Of a DNA stretch of 64,000 bases, positions 49,262-62,908 are shown in pieces. How positions within the stretch are numbered: position 1 is the first letter of the stretch; the number at the start of each line of letters is the position of its first letter. The stretch covers positions 1,550,001-1,614,000 of the forward strand of contig JAUDYN010000006.1 in NCBI GenBank assembly GCA_030407005.1. Direction: 5' to 3'. This DNA comes from Desarmillaria ectypa (Eukaryota > Basidiomycota > Agaricomycetes > Agaricales > Physalacriaceae). The notes under the pieces were generated by a model, which was not told the DNA's origin, searched no databases, and saw only the letters and a program-made list of their open reading frames with translations. Position numbers and translations under genes: made by a program.

Positions 49262-50642
49262 ATGACCGCCAACGTACCGGCAAAGGGCGCCTCTTTCTTC
49301 ACTCCCGAGCAAATCCCTTCTGCTGGGACCGCCGCTGCTTCCCAACCCGATGATAAGCCTATACCAGTCCTTTTCCAACCGCTCACGATACGAGGGTTAA
49401 CTCTGCAGAACAGAATCTTTGTATGTCATCTTACGAAGCAATGATAAGGCTCTTAATGCCCCCTTGGTATAGGTATCGCCCATGTGCCAGTATTCAGCGA
49501 AGGACGGCAAGATAACCCCGTGGCACTTCGCCCACCGTATGTTCCATGTGAATGTTCTAAAATTGCCAACTTCTTATCATCTCTCAGTTGGTGGCATCTT
49601 CACCCGCGGTCCGGGACTTACATTCACTGAAGCTACGGCCGTCGTTCCAGAGGGCCGTATCACCCCCGAAGATGCTGGTATCTGGTCGGATGAACATGCA
49701 GCTGCATGGGCACCTATCGTCGAGTTTGCGCATTCACAGAACCAGAAGATCGCGATGCAACTGGGACACGCTGGCCGCAAAGCATCTACGATCGCTCCAT
49801 GGTTACCTGGCACTAACTTGGCCACAGCGGAGCTCGGAGGATGGCCTGATAATACCTACGCTGCATCATCGCTTCGATTCAATGATGACTATCCGTTGCC
49901 GAAGGAGATATCGAAGGAGGGGATCCAAGAGGTGGTCGATGCATTCAAGAAGGCGGCTGAGAGAGCTGTAAAAGTTGGATTTGATGCTCTCGAGGTTCAC
50001 GGTGCACATGGCTACTTGTTGTTTGGGTTCTTGAGCCCAACAAGTAATCATCGCACCGATGAATATGGCGGAAGCTTTGAAAATCGCACTCGTATCGTGT
50101 TGGAAGTAATCAACGCAATAAGGTCGGTGATACCCCCCGAAATGCCGCTTTTCTACAGGTGAGAATTTGATTGACATCAGCGGTCGGCTATTAACATGCC
50201 TGTCACTAGAATATCCGGCAGTGAATGTGTAGAACAAACGCTCCCCGATGTCCCCTCGTGGCGCTCAGAAGATACCGTCAGAATTGCACCTATTCTTGCA
50301 GCTCACGGCGTCGATGTTTTGGATGTGTCTTCTGGCGGCAACAACAGCAAGCAGAAGTTTACCCCTGGTCCTGCTTATCAGTCACCATTAGCGCATGACG
50401 TGAAGAAGACCAATCCTGGATTGCTGGTCGCCACAGTAGGAGGTATAGCGGACGGTCACACGGCGCAGGGCGTGTTAGAAAACGGCCTAGCTGATGTAGT
50501 ATTGTGCGGCAGAGCCTTCCAGCAGAATCCAGGTCTTGTGTTAAGATATGCGCAAGACCTTGATGTAGATATACATCTTGCGCACCAGATACAATGGGGC
50601 TACAAGATAGGAAGAAGGACTCGACGAGCAAAAGCCAACTAG
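49262..50642 (+). CDS. NADH:flavin oxidoreductase / Old Yellow Enzyme (YqjM-like), copy B
   Basis: Same family and layout as copy A. ATG 49262 (MTANVPAKGASFFTPEQIPS), then [132 protein letters not shown] and ADVVLCGRAFQQNPGLVLRY, ending RRTRRAKAN, stop 50640-50642. Three introns interrupt it at positions matching those of copy A (after NRIF, after the FAH/TGH segment, and before ISGSE), supporting descent by duplication. All motifs needed for FMN binding are present, so both copies look active. Confidence 0.92.
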
Positions 50643-50892
50643 TAGAATCTCCCCTCGTATATTGTAGAGCATTCAGTCGCTGGAATTATAGTACGAATGC
50701 ACCGTCTGGCATCATTCTTTTAATCTCTCATGAATTAACCTGTCGTGACCTGTCACCCCCAATCATCCAAATTTCATTTGTCAGTAATATGAAATCGGCT
50801 CGGTCCGATATGGCCGATGAGCGGAACCGCTTTAAGTAACGCGTTCGAAAAAACTGACTCATTGACCCGTCTGTCGTTTCTTTTCTTCCTTC

Positions 50893-53800
50893 ATGCCTCG
50901 GTTTCAAAATGAGGTTGCAATCGTCCTAGGCGCGTCTGCCGTCTGCAGCATTGTTGTCTTTTGGATCATGCGTCCTCGAGAGAGCAAAATTCAGCTACCC
51001 GTCCATGACGATGACGATGGCTCTCCAGATCCGTTCGACGTGTCACAGCCGGTCGATTTTATAGACGGGATACCCATTAACGAGAAGAACTTTTGGGAAA
51101 AGGTGAGAAATGCTCCAGACTGCTGTCCCACATGCTGGAAGTGTTTTAGATGAGGAGGAGGAAAATTGTTCTATCGTTCCTATTTGCTGCCATCCTTATC
51201 TTGGAAACTATTTGCTTTGGTTGGGCAATCGTTGAGGAAGAACCTTCGAATGTGGCCAGCTATGCTATCCACATCTTTCTCTCTCTTTATGTTCTTGCAA
51301 TTGCTATCCGGTCTGTCAATCAGGACGCTCCCGGTCTTCATTCAGAGTCGATCCTTCACCTGACGACACTAACGACACTAGCTACCATTTTCCTTGGAAT
51401 TTCTATTCTTCTCCCAACAAACCCCCCTCCTGTGGCGACTTCTGTGGATTCGAGCGAAATCTTCACGGGGATGTGGGTTCTTGTCTTCATCATCTACACG
51501 ATTACATGCCTTCTATCGTTTACTACGCCACAAGGACCGCCCCTGCACTATGAACCCAAGGATATCTATTCCACGAAGGAGGCGTCTATGAGAACTAACA
51601 AAGACGAAGTAAACGTAACCGGAGTGACAGGCCAGTGTTGAAACTTGACATTATTTACGCTCTTCTGTTAAATAATATTGCCACAACAGGAGCGTCACCC
51701 TGGGAAATACTCTTTTTCTCGTATTCAACCAAAGTCGTCATGCTTGGTAACATTGCAACGAGTTTAGAAATAAGCGACCTGCCCATTGTGCCCGTGGGCC
51801 TCCGCGCGACAGTCAACTACACAAGAATGAAGAACGTGGCCCGGACAATAAACTGGAAAATCGGCTCATGGAGGCCTAAACCTGGTTCTGGGTGGAATCT
51901 CGGGTACCGACTTGTTAGGTTAAATTTGATCGCACTGTTGGTGCAGTTCTTGCTTGCGTCTGTCAGTGCATGTGTATATTACGTACCCCCGTATTTCTTG
52001 CAGCAGCTCGTTTCATATCTCGAAGTCGACCACGAGCGCAGAGATACGAGGTGGGGTTGGGTGTACGTAATAGGCTTGTTTGGATCCAACGCTACTTCTT
52101 ATCTGCGTGAGTGCCACCATACATGTCTTGCACTGAAGGTCATAATAATTTCTTTACAGTCACTGGTCAACTCTGGTCACTTTCCACGACCGTTTTGCAA
52201 GTCCGATTCAAGATTCAACTGAATACTATTCTCTTTGCCAAAACACTCGTTCGCAAGGACGTAGCATCCAGTGCACCCCCTACGTCCAAGAAGACACCCA
52301 CGGAGAACGGAAGCACGAAGAGCGACGGCTCTGATGACAAAAAGGATGATGAGGACGACTTTTCCAGTAAAGCGCAGATCATGACTTTAATGACTACCGA
52401 CGTTGATAGGCTCAGCGAGTTTGCGTGGCATATGTTTACTCTGATTGGTGGGTTTGCTTGTTTTATATGGACGTATTCATCATCTCAACATCGCCGCGAT
52501 TATAGACTCCCCAATTGAGATCGTCATTGGTTCCATATTTCTATTTAAACTTCTTGGTAACGAGTCGCCTTTAACATACATTAACAACTGCTAATCAGTA
52601 TCAAAGGGGTTTCTTGTTTCTTTGGGCTGGCAGTAACATGCTTATTCCTACCAATGAACCACTTCGCGGGAAGTGTGGTTGTTGGTCAGTAAAAGTAATT
52701 GTCCGCCGTCATCCATCGAACTGACCATTTGTAGGTGCCCAGGATAACCTCATGAAAGCTCGTGATGAAAGAATATCTCTTATGAATGAAGTCAGTCTCC
52801 TTTCGTTGGCTACATTAGTTATATTCATTAATCTGTTTAGATCCTCGGTGCCATTCGCATGCTGAAGGTATTGCCAGCCTAAGTCGAACACTAGTTGGAC
52901 GTTGACGCTCAATGTGATAGTTCATGGCCTGGGAGCGCAGTTTCGAAGCGCGAGTCCTCCAAATCCGAGAGAAGGAGCTAAAATACCAAAAGCTCAACTA
53001 CACTATCGAGGTAATCATTTACTCAGAAAAATTCCGCTCTCCCAATCTAATAATATAATACAATCAGACGCTGTGGAATGCCATTTGGTACGGGATCGAC
53101 CGCTCTGCACTGCACGTATGGCTAACATCTAGCTAGGAACGCTTCACCCATACTGGTCACCTTGGTCTCTTTTTGGCATTTTACCGTTATTCGAAAGCAG
53201 GACCTGACGCCCTCCATCGCTTTCACATCAGTGAGTACCATTCTCTACCCCGTGAGCTGATTCTTATCACATTCTCCGTTAGATTGTTGGTAAGTACATT
53301 CCTCCGGTTTACAGCTACCCCCAATGACACCAGATAGTGTTCAACGAGTTAAAATTTGCTCTTAATGCACTACCCGAGACTTTCATCAATATGCTTCAGA
53401 GTTTGGTGTCGATGCGCCGAATCGAAAAGTATCTAAACGCTAACGAAGTCTCTCCTGTTCTACCTGTCGAGCAGCAGTCCCAAACGATTGCCTTCCAGTC
53501 TTGCACTGTTACATGGCCACAAGATCGCATAACTGCTAGCAAAACACCCTCTGTTGCATCTACACCACGTCACAAGTTTATACTCGTCGACTTGTCGCTC
53601 CGTTTCCCGCCAGGGGAACTGTCCTTGATATGTGGTAGGTTAGGGTCGGGAAAGACACTGCTTCTTCATGGTATGCGTTTGTTTTATCTGAGTCTTGAGT
53701 TAAAGTCGTCTAATATCTTCACAGCACTGCTAGGAGAGGCGGATGTACTTGCAGGACAAATGCTGTGCCCGCGTTCACCCCCTGATGCCATAGCGTCCTT

Positions 53801-56800
53801 CAAAACAATCTTACCCAGAGAAGAATGGGTTGTCCAGGGAATCTGCGCTTATGTTCCGCAGGTAAGTAATTGTAATACCTGTTTGCGCGTAATAGAATAC
53901 TAACATTAGTAACATCTTTCAGGCTGCCTGGCTCCGCAACGCATCGATTAAAGGTGTCGTCCTCGTTAAACCCCACTATGTTCCGCATCCTAAAGATGCC
54001 TGCAGACAACATTCTTTTCAATCTGCCATTTGATGCCGAGCGTTACAGGAAAACATTGGAGGTGCAGTATCTAACGTATCCAGTGATCATGTTCTAAATG
54101 TCAATTTGGTTAAGGTTTGTGCTCTAACGACAGATCTCGAGATCTTAGAGGATGGAGATGAAGCAGAGATCGGAGAACGTGGGGTATGTCGTACCATCAA
54201 TCTGATGGCTAAGATTGCTGATGACTCACGTACAGGTGAACTTATCGGGAGGCCAAAAAGCTCGGGGTAAAATCAATCCAATTCAGCTTCTGCATCAGTC
54301 TGACATCGCACAATAAACAGTGTCTCTTGCACGCGCAGTTTACTCTCGTGCCTCTATTTTACTTCTAGATGACGTTCTGTCCGCAGGTATGTCCACACCT
54401 ATGAGCTAAATGGCTGATCGCCTTTATTCTGACTGTTGTACCTCTTTAGTTGATGCACATACAGCTCATCATCTGTATCATGAATGCTTGAAAGGCGAAC
54501 TCATGCATGGTTTGCTGCGTTCAACGTATTGCTATTCAATTTGAAACAATCCTTTTTTAGGGAGGACGGTGATTCTGGTCTCTCATCATGTTCAGCTTTG
54601 TGCTGAAGGGGCTGGATACATTGTAGCGCTTGACAATGGGCGTGTTCAGTTTGAAGGGACCCGCGAAGACTTTCAAAAGTCCGGGGTCATGCGTAGCTTA
54701 GTACAGTCTGGCTTCGTTGACGATAAAGATGATGCTGCAGATGACAAAGAGGAGGAAGCAATCGAAACTGGGTTTGGCTCTGGCGATGAGTCCGAGTCCA
54801 GCTCTACCGTGGCACCTGCGTCTGAAGTGGCAGATACGAAAACTGTCAGTAAGAAGCCGCCGCGCAAGCTTGTTGAGGAAGAAAAGCGTGCCGTTGGAAG
54901 GATTGGAAAGGATATCTGGCTTACTTACATAAACGCATGCGGGTCCTCTATCTACTGGTCTGTATTCTTGGGCGTTTTCATCTTGGCCGCCTTGAGTCCG
55001 GTTGCAGAAAATGGGTGGCTGAAGTACGTGACATGCTATTTCTCTCCTTCCTCTCTTCTGACAAAGTACAGGTATTGGTCGCATGCAGTCCTAGAAGCGG
55101 ATGGCTCAAAAGGTCCAGTGTACTACATCACTATGTATGCAATCGTGAGTCTACCGCTGCGATGGTTATTTACCTTGTCTTACGGAGAAAATATTAGATT
55201 ACAGCCTTTGGTTTGATTATTACAACCCTTCGATGGTTTGTTCTTTGTGAGTCTGATGCACTTAGGCCAGTCATGGTTCTCACGTACGATTCTAGACAAG
55301 GGGTCGATTCATGCATCTGTAGTCTTGTACCAAAGTATATTCCGCTTTACAACCTCGAATCTTATTTCTCATGTCTCTTCACTGCAGGACTTTTGGAAAC
55401 CGTTTTATTTGCCAATATTAGATTCCATGATACTGTTTCTCGTGGGCGTTTATTGAATAGATTCGGTAAAGACTTCGAAGGTAACTATTCCCTGCTCTTT
55501 CTGTATTTATTGAGTTGGAAAGTTAAAGTTCCTTGCTAGGCATCGATAGTAGTTTGTCAGACAATTTTGGACGAACCACCATGTATGCAATGTCATCTTT
55601 GACAACGTTAGTCATAGTGAGCGTCGTGGGCGGTTTACCTTTCATCACTGCCGCCTTCTTCCTCGCTGTCATATACTACAACGGTATGTTTCGTATTTGC
55701 ATTAACTTTCACCCCTTAACTAATGGAACACGCCGTTCCTACAGTTGCCAAAGTTTACGGTCAAACCTCACGTGATATGCGCCGTCTTGGTATTCCTTTC
55801 ATGAAAATGACCTGACCGCTAGACTAACTTCTGCTAGACTCCGTGACTCGCTCACCGTTATATTCAATTTACGGTGAGACTATAGCAGGAGTGTCAATAA
55901 TTCGAGCTTTTGGTGCATCATCAAAGTTCTTGCGAGATATGCTTCGCTGTGTTGATACTGTAAGCATTCCGGGCCATGTAACAATTCATCACTAATACTA
56001 GTAATGTTCACAGAACTGTAACCCTTATTATTGGATGTGGGGAGGTAAGCTACTGTCATCTAGTGTCTTATAGATTCTTACGGCCTATTAGTGAACCGAT
56101 GGCTTTCTATTCGGTTCAATTTACTCTCATGTGCAATCACTGGTGTCACTGCGGCAGTGACTGTCTTGACTCCCCGGATTGATGCATCTCTAGCGGGATT
56201 TGTTCTTGCCTTTGCTAGTTCTATTACGAACGATTTACTTTTCATGGTATGGGTTTTACATATGGATGACGTTCGTCGACTAAAATTAACCCGAAGGTTC
56301 GTCGCTTTGTCGGTTTGGAGCAATCGATGGTGGCACTAGAAAGAGTGAAAGAATACACAGAGCTTGTTCGCGAGTCTCCTGAATTCATTGAACCAAGGCC
56401 TCCTCTGTCGTGGCCATCCCGTGGGGCCATCAAATGCGAGGACCTTGTTATTCGATACGCGGTGGGTACATTTTCCCTTACATGATATTCTTTGAGCTGA
56501 CCAACAAACAAGCCGGACCTACCTGATGTTCTTCATCACCTCAACTTTGAAATCCAGCCCGGTGAAAAAGTCTGAACTCGTAACCTCCATGCAGTGGTCT
56601 TTCACTAACATTGATCGCAGGTTGGCATTCTTGGAAGGACTGGTTCTGGGAAGAGCACCCTTGCACTCTCATTCTTCCGGTTTGTGGAGGCGACGGAGGG
56701 TCATATCTTGGTTGATGGTCTCGACATCGCTTCGATTGGCCTTACCGATCTACGAAGCAAGATTACTATCATACCTCGTGAGTTGCTCAATTTTATATGG

Positions 56801-57675
56801 TCCTTTTCTCCCTAAATCCTGTACAGAGGACCCCACGATTCTCAGCGGTACTGTAAGATCTACGTTAGACGTGTTCGGAGAATACCAGGATGCCGAAATA
56901 GTAAGTCTCTTCCCGACGGCCTATATAGTAGCATACTTAATACCGTTTTAGTTTGAGGCTCTGCGACGAGTGCATTTGATTCCAGCGAACAGTTCTGCTG
57001 AAGACGACGATGTCGTAAATGCCAATATGTTCCGCAATCTTGATTCGGCTGTTTCAGAAGGAGGCGACAACTTCTCTACCGGGTCGGTCTTCTTTGCTTC
57101 GCTTGATATGCATCTGATTGATCATGCTACAGAGAAAAACAGCTGTTGTGTATGGCTCGAGCCATCCTCAAAAGGTCAAAAGTCCTGGTTATGGACGAGG
57201 TAGGTATCAGTCGTTGTTCCACGACTGTCATTCTCATATATCTGTCTAGGCAACAGCCAGTGTGGATTACGCGACAGACGAATTGATCGGGAAGACCATT
57301 CGACAGTAAGCGGAAACTAGTCACCTCTTCGTGTTTCCAGTGACTCAAGTGCATGGTTGCCAGAGAATTTTCTGAGAGCACAATACTGACCATCGCTCAT
57401 CGACTCAGAACTGTCATTGACTATGATAGGGTAAATATTTCCATTGCGACCTCTTCTCTCACTAATATTAAGTTCGTAGGTCATGCTTTTGGACCAGGGT
57501 TCTATAGTGGAGTTCGACACGTAAGACACTCCCCACTATGTCTTCATGCAGCCTCTCATGCGCTTTGTTCAGACCCAACGTTCTTTTGAGCGATCCAGCC
57601 TCAAAATTCTATGCGCTTTGCAAAGCAACAGGCAAGGAAGAGTTCTCTGTCCTAAAGAAGATGGCTGGGGTATGA
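50893..57675 (+). CDS. ABCC-type (MRP/Ycf1-like) full-length ABC transporter
   Basis: ATP-driven exporter of conjugates or xenobiotics at the vacuolar or plasma membrane. ATG 50893 begins a hydrophobic N-terminal region ([16 protein letters not shown] and further helices, TMD0-like), then TMD1. NBD1 has Walker A GRLGSGKT, the signature segment [14 protein letters not shown] and Walker [19 protein letters not shown]. An acidic linker ([16 protein letters not shown]) precedes TMD2 ([40 protein letters not shown]). NBD2 has [17 protein letters not shown], the altered signature [17 protein letters not shown] (Gly-Glu-Lys-Gln in place of Gly-Gly-Gln), and [18 protein letters not shown]. It ends [16 protein letters not shown] 57673-57675. 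About 25 short introns. One join (51632-51687) needs a GC donor to keep frame. Confidence 0.92.
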
Positions 57676-57938
57676 ATGAGGCGAAGGTGATCTATAAATC
57701 TAGACTTGCGCAACTACTTTTAGGACGTATTGCTTTTTTGGAACTGATATACTGGGTATAAAATATGCTAGACATAAGTGGGCGAAGGTCAAATTAAGGG
57801 CACCTGTAAACCGTTCTCCCTTAAAGCCTTCAGGCGTTAGACCGTCTCCGGAGTCACATCTTTGCCTGCGCTAGGACCAATCAGAGCAGATTCAAGAGTA
57901 TCACGCCCTCAAGGACCCTCGCCGTGACCCTCGCAGAG
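57676..57938. other. Convergent 3' spacer
   Basis: Lies between the ABC transporter end and the F-box-like relic on the other strand. Nothing recognised. Confidence 0.4.
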
Positions 57939-59309
57939 TCAAACTGCATCCTCACCCATGTCAGTACCCCATACCAGCTCCAGATGCCGAAGTTTCGGGC
58001 AATAACTTCCGCTCCTGCCGTCCGTGTAACAAGTCAAGCGCCACAAGCTTAAGGGGGTGAGAATGGCTTGGGGGATGGTACCGTGAACTGGCGACGCCTC
58101 GTGAACGACAAGAGTACGCAGGGAATGACACATCGAAACGATGGTCCTCACAAAGTCGACGTCAGATAACCAAGCGTTTCGAAGAATGAAGGTCTCGATT
58201 GCGGCCTGGTTGATGATACCAGCCATCGCTTTCAATTGAGCATCGACATTCTTTGCTCAGCCATCCTCAAAGGAGAACTCTAGTGTGTTCAAGTGAGGAA
58301 ATTCATATTTTCGGCCAGTTCGGTAAGAGCGGTGTCACTGATATGGTGAGAGTGAGATCAGTCAAACGATGGCAGATAACTGAGACATCGGACCAAGTGT
58401 CGATACGGGTGGCTTTTTGCGTGAGCCTGAATGTGGCATGTTCAATATTAGGAAAATGAGGGGGCGCTGCTGCTATTTCGTCGAGGATGGATTCCAGGAG
58501 CATGATACGAGTGTCCGAGGTGATTTTATCTCCGGATTCGACCGGGGCCGCGCGCAAAACTAGTCAATGCAAGCGTACGGTGTGAGGATAAAAATATTCA
58601 CCCTCATAATCTCCGTAACAATCCATGTTAAAATGATGGAGGTGTGGAAAACTCCACTTCTATTTGCCCGACGAGATATCAGGCAGTAATGGGTGTGAGA
58701 CGCACATGACAAGTTTTCGATCCGTGGGCAGGTTTCCTCACCACGGAATAGTCGGTGAGCCCGGGAATATCCCGTTCCATCGCAAATAAAATTAATGGAA
58801 AAAGGCCAGGCATCGTCCGTATAGAGGGAGGGGTTGTACAACGCGAGTCTATGCCAACTTGTCAGCGCGGTTCAGCCATACTGAATGTGTGCCCACAGTT
58901 TTGGTAATGGGTGCATCGTTACTCGCCAGTCATGGCATACGAGGCTAAGATGAAGCGCAGTTAAAGAGACAGTGGACTTTGGGACGAATTCATCTCGACC
59001 CTATTCATCAAATATTCGCGCCATGACCTCGGGAGGAAGGCATCAGGCCTTCTTGATACGCGATGTATTTCTTCAATACTGCCTCTTCTTTTTCCAACTG
59101 TAAAAGGGCATCCTGAAGCCTTTTTCTTTCGGATTTGTGTAACGGAAGATGTTTTCGTGCATGCAAAACATGTTCTTTGATTTGACTCCTTTCGGAGGCG
59201 AGAGGAACGTATCGAATGAGAAGTTCGTGCAACACTGCATCCAAAGTGAATCCGGGCAAGGATTCGTTGTGGCAGACGCGATGGAAGCGTTCATCATCTC
59301 ACAAGACAA
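57939..59309 (-). pseudogene. F-box-like protein with coiled coil and leucine-rich tail, probably broken
   Basis: The N-terminal segment (FTLDAVLHELLIRYVPLASE, then a charged coiled coil ERKRLQDALLQLEKEEAVLK) has the layout common in Agaricomycete F-box proteins. The expected F-box start (LPPEVMARIFDE, 59035-59005) follows in a shifted frame and meets TAG directly after. Further on are CHDWR-like and LFRGEETCPRIENLSCASH segments, then ERAHIL-type leucine-rich pieces (IPQAILTPLSLWRLTCYTDG, CPKLRHLELVWGTDMGEDAV) ending at 57939. The frame slip and stop at the F-box suggest a pseudogene, although an unrecognised intron could explain them. F-box proteins select substrates for SCF ubiquitin ligases. 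Confidence 0.5.
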
Positions 59310-60180
59310 GTCGAAAGCTATAAAGAAAATTATAAGTACTACGTTTTTTTCGAAAGTCGAATCGGAACCTGCTGCAAATGTCTTGGAAGAGATATTCCAC
59401 TCCAGGGAAAACGAGATTTAAGAAAATTTTTACTATTCGGGCAGTATGAAATTCGAAGGATGAGGTACGAAATAATCAGTGTGCCGATCGACATCAAAGA
59501 ACGCCGCGTAATTTGACCCTCCATTGAAGCCACTGCGTCGGTGACGCGAAATTTCCCTGATATTCGTGTCTTGCGCTTAAGATTGACGGTCCACCGGCTC
59601 GTACACCAATGAGACACATTAGATGGATCATAAAAGTTAGTAACAAGTGACACATGGGTTGGATAATATGGCAGTAGCACCGTCATCATTTCATTGGAAT
59701 GCCACACAGGCCATCCGCACAAAGGGGAAATATATGAGGGTATCAAGACATTTTCAAGCCCTAAAATAGCTGCAGAATTCTTACGACAGAAAAACACCAT
59801 CCAAGACAACAGAATACTCAAGCAGCAACCTAGTCGTTCACTGAGCGCGTTGCTCCCAGTGATCTGACAGAAAGGTATGCTAGTACCTGTCAATGAGGTC
59901 ACGACTTGTTGGCATATCTTTAGACCACTTGCCTGATCATATTTAGATCAGTAGTTGACGGGAATGTACACCGAGATGACGAGCGCCCTATCAATTACGC
60001 TGAGCACCTGGAAGTACCCAATGAACTGTCACTCAACATTTCGAAGCCACCGGAAAATATTTTCAACAACAAATTCAGCATTGCAGACAAGAGGGGTTGC
60101 TACAATGTTACTGATTGAAGTGCATAACAAAAGAAGGTAAACGCAGGCTAATCCGGTTAGCTAGCTGCGAGGCCATCACC
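59310..60180. other. Intergenic with an uncertain minus-strand frame
   Basis: The minus-strand frame 59902-59339 is open for 187 codons but begins with GTG, not ATG. It contains WPVWHSNEMMTVLLPYYPTH and ITRRSLMSIGTLIISYLILR. It resembles no family I know and may be the 3' part of a decayed gene. Confidence 0.3.
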
Positions 60181-61721
60181 TCAGACCCGGCTTCCACTTA
60201 GGGCTGGATATTTCATGTTCTGCATAGCGTTAGGATTGTTAGCGTAAGAACAATTGGTCAAAGAGAGGTACTTACCGACAAGGCAATAACCTCACGGGTC
60301 CTCTTACCGCTGGGCTCTCCGCTTCGACTCATCGAATCAGTTCGATCCCATAAATCAGAAGGCTTAATCCGAGGCGGGGAAGGGGTGTAAACGTCAGCCT
60401 TCCCGTCATCATTGGCTACGAGTGCTCGGGTGTTCAGTGTGGCTACAAGGGAGCCAACATACCTATTATGCTTGTGAGAATGAGGCGATGTCAACTTTTA
60501 CTAGACCTACACTTTGCTCAGCATAAGAAACCTATCACGAGTGTTAGAATATATTAGGTGCATCCAAAGACGAGCAACTTACATTGTTAGATGGAAAGTG
60601 TGATGCTTCGCAGCGACATAGAGAATGAATTCGGTGATGGCCATGACTGTAGTGATAACCCCTGTTTCCACAGCATATCTTATTGATCTCTTTAGTGCCA
60701 TAGAGGTGGAGGAAAAAGTGCTGTTCTTCTTTTCTTTGTGGAGCTATGTATAATGTGAGTTGCTGAACGCGTGACGTAAGAGGGAGAGACTCACCACCAA
60801 CACCATGGTTGTCGTGATCAGGATGTCGCACAGAGCGCAGCCCATTAACCAAGTCTAAGGGGAGTCGAATTACTCAATCAACGGGAACATCGTATACGTA
60901 GGTAGCTCGACGCACGATCCGGAATGGGCTCAATATGATCATTTCATTGACACCGCCTTCATGCAACGCTAACTGGAGCACACATCGAATATCGACATAG
61001 AGGACAGATTTACAAACGCACCGTTATGCCATAGTAAATAGCAAAGATGCATTGCACGAGGGAAACCTAAAATTTACGACTGAGCAAGGCGATGGAAGCA
61101 GCTTCAGTCGAAATTGCTTACAGTCTCAATGCCAATAATAATGAAAAGGTTTCGCATTTTCATTGTCCAGATTCGCCACAGGTAGAAGTTTTGAGTCATA
61201 AAAGAAACTGGAAATATGTTAGCATTGGAAGCAAAGACCGGAAAGAAGGCACTCACTGATGCCGCTTAGAACGGGTAAGGCTCCAAAGCTCGTACCAAGA
61301 AAAAAGAGTGTATGAGTATCACCCCATCCTAAGCCAAATGTATTCCATGCAGTGAGAGTCGATATGAAAACGAATGTAGTCTCGAGAATGAACAGTGACC
61401 AAACTGAAGACCAGAGTTATTGGAAAATGGGCAGGGGCGTGGTAAAGGACGCACCCAGCATCTTGAGCCTCAGCTCGTCAGAAGAGAAAAGTGTGTAATA
61501 TATATCTATTTCGGCGATCAACGCAAGGCTTGAGATACGTAAAAGCTTTCATCACTCACACATCTGAACGAGGAGGGCACCATAGAGGCCATAACCCCAC
61601 ATATACCCCAGGACCAATGGTCCCGTGCTGCAGCGACGTCCATCAGCGAACAGGAACTACAACAGGAGCCAACGACTCACAATAATGGAACGTCTACGCC
61701 AGAAATTTCGACGGGAGCCAT
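60181..61721 (-). CDS. DUF6534-like seven-helix membrane protein
   Basis: Polytopic membrane protein of a basidiomycete-expanded family of unknown function. ATG 61721 (MAPVEISGVDVPLL) precedes a first intron. Helical segments follow: GPLVLGYMWGYGLYGALLVQ, VWSLFILETTFVFISTLTAW, THTLFFLGTSFGALPVLSGI, then after several introns VETGVITTVMAITEFILYVA and HHTFHLTMFLMLSKVYVGSL. The family C-terminal signature ATLNTRALVANDDG follows, then a hydrophilic tail. The last intron (gtaagt...tgcag) leads to a final short exon NMKYPALSGSRV, TGA 60183-60181. The short cytoplasmic tail after the ATLNxR motif and the ~6-8 exon layout are typical. The middle (60850-61150) is the least certain. Confidence 0.7.
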
Positions 61722-62908
61722 GGTGGAAGTGAGAGAAATAAGAGATAAATTCCGATAATTCCTGTGACCCAATTTAAAGCCCCATAGATGGTCCAAAATG
61801 AGCGACCCAAGACAAGACAATGGAGCAATGGTTTGAGGGTCAAGCTATGCCACAGATTCACAAAATACCTAAAGGATATCAGGGAATTGACCATTATGAA
61901 TGGTGGCGATATCTGTCTTGGTTATTTCTGCTTGTACCACGCTTCCCAATATGGCAGAACACTGCTGAAGTTCAGGCTTTTGTTCAACCAAGTCGGCCAC
62001 TGCCGACGCTAGGAAGATTATAGGCGTAAATAATCAAGTCAAATTCCGTGCGTTGTCCAAGCATGGCATTTTAGAGTCGCATCCGACACGAGGAGCCATT
62101 TTTTTATCATGTGAAGGAGCACATCCTGTGTTTCGCCCAGGACCAGCAGTAGACCTTTGACGCGGCCCCAGATCCGAAAGAGGGCCCCATTCTGAAGCTT
62201 GAAGCGTGGTCCTAGCACAGCTGCGAGCGTTTCCGTTCATAAAATCTGGTATCCAATTCTCAGAGCCTACTGACGTCAAGAAGTGAATATTTTTGAAGTG
62301 GAAGAAGAAGCTGGTTGGAAAAATACTTGAATATTACAGTTGAGTTTTTTTCACCAGCAGCTTGAAGCTAACAAGATGCGTCCATCATCCAAATTCATGA
62401 GCAGATCATGAGATAGACGCCAGGCTTGGATGTTTAGGGTTTGATATTCACCTGTCGAACCTCCTCCAGCGCGTTCGTAGGCTGGAACTCGATTTAAACT
62501 GATAATGGACCGCTGTTGGCGTTCCAATCTCGCCAATCGAAATGAATACTGGCGTATCTTGACCATAAGCTCAGTCACATGCCTCCCGGGAGGGAGTCTG
62601 CTTCATTTTTCCTACCTTGGCCAATAAGTATAGGACCAAGTACGCTATGAACCACAGAGAGAATCCGAATCTGCAATACACATTGTCTGGAAGGTGAAGC
62701 GGTTAGGATGCACGGGTAAAGTAGAAAAACCACCGGTCCACAGAATACTTCTTTCAGTCTAAGGCGGAACAACAGAGTTGCCAGGAATGTTAATTGCCTC
62801 CACAGGCGACATTGCGATTATTACATTTATTTTGTTTCTGCTGCCAATACATTCCTACAACAATCTGCTCAAAGATTAGAGACGCTGAAGGATAGCAAAG
62901 AGAATAGC
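61722..62908. other. Intergenic with coding-like traces
   Basis: A minus-strand ATG at 62813 reads MSPVEAINIPGNSVV then loses frame. Later minus frames (62578-62351: AYERAGGGSTGEYQTLNIQA) are protein-like but unlinked. I treat these as remnants; the family is not recognised. Confidence 0.35.
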
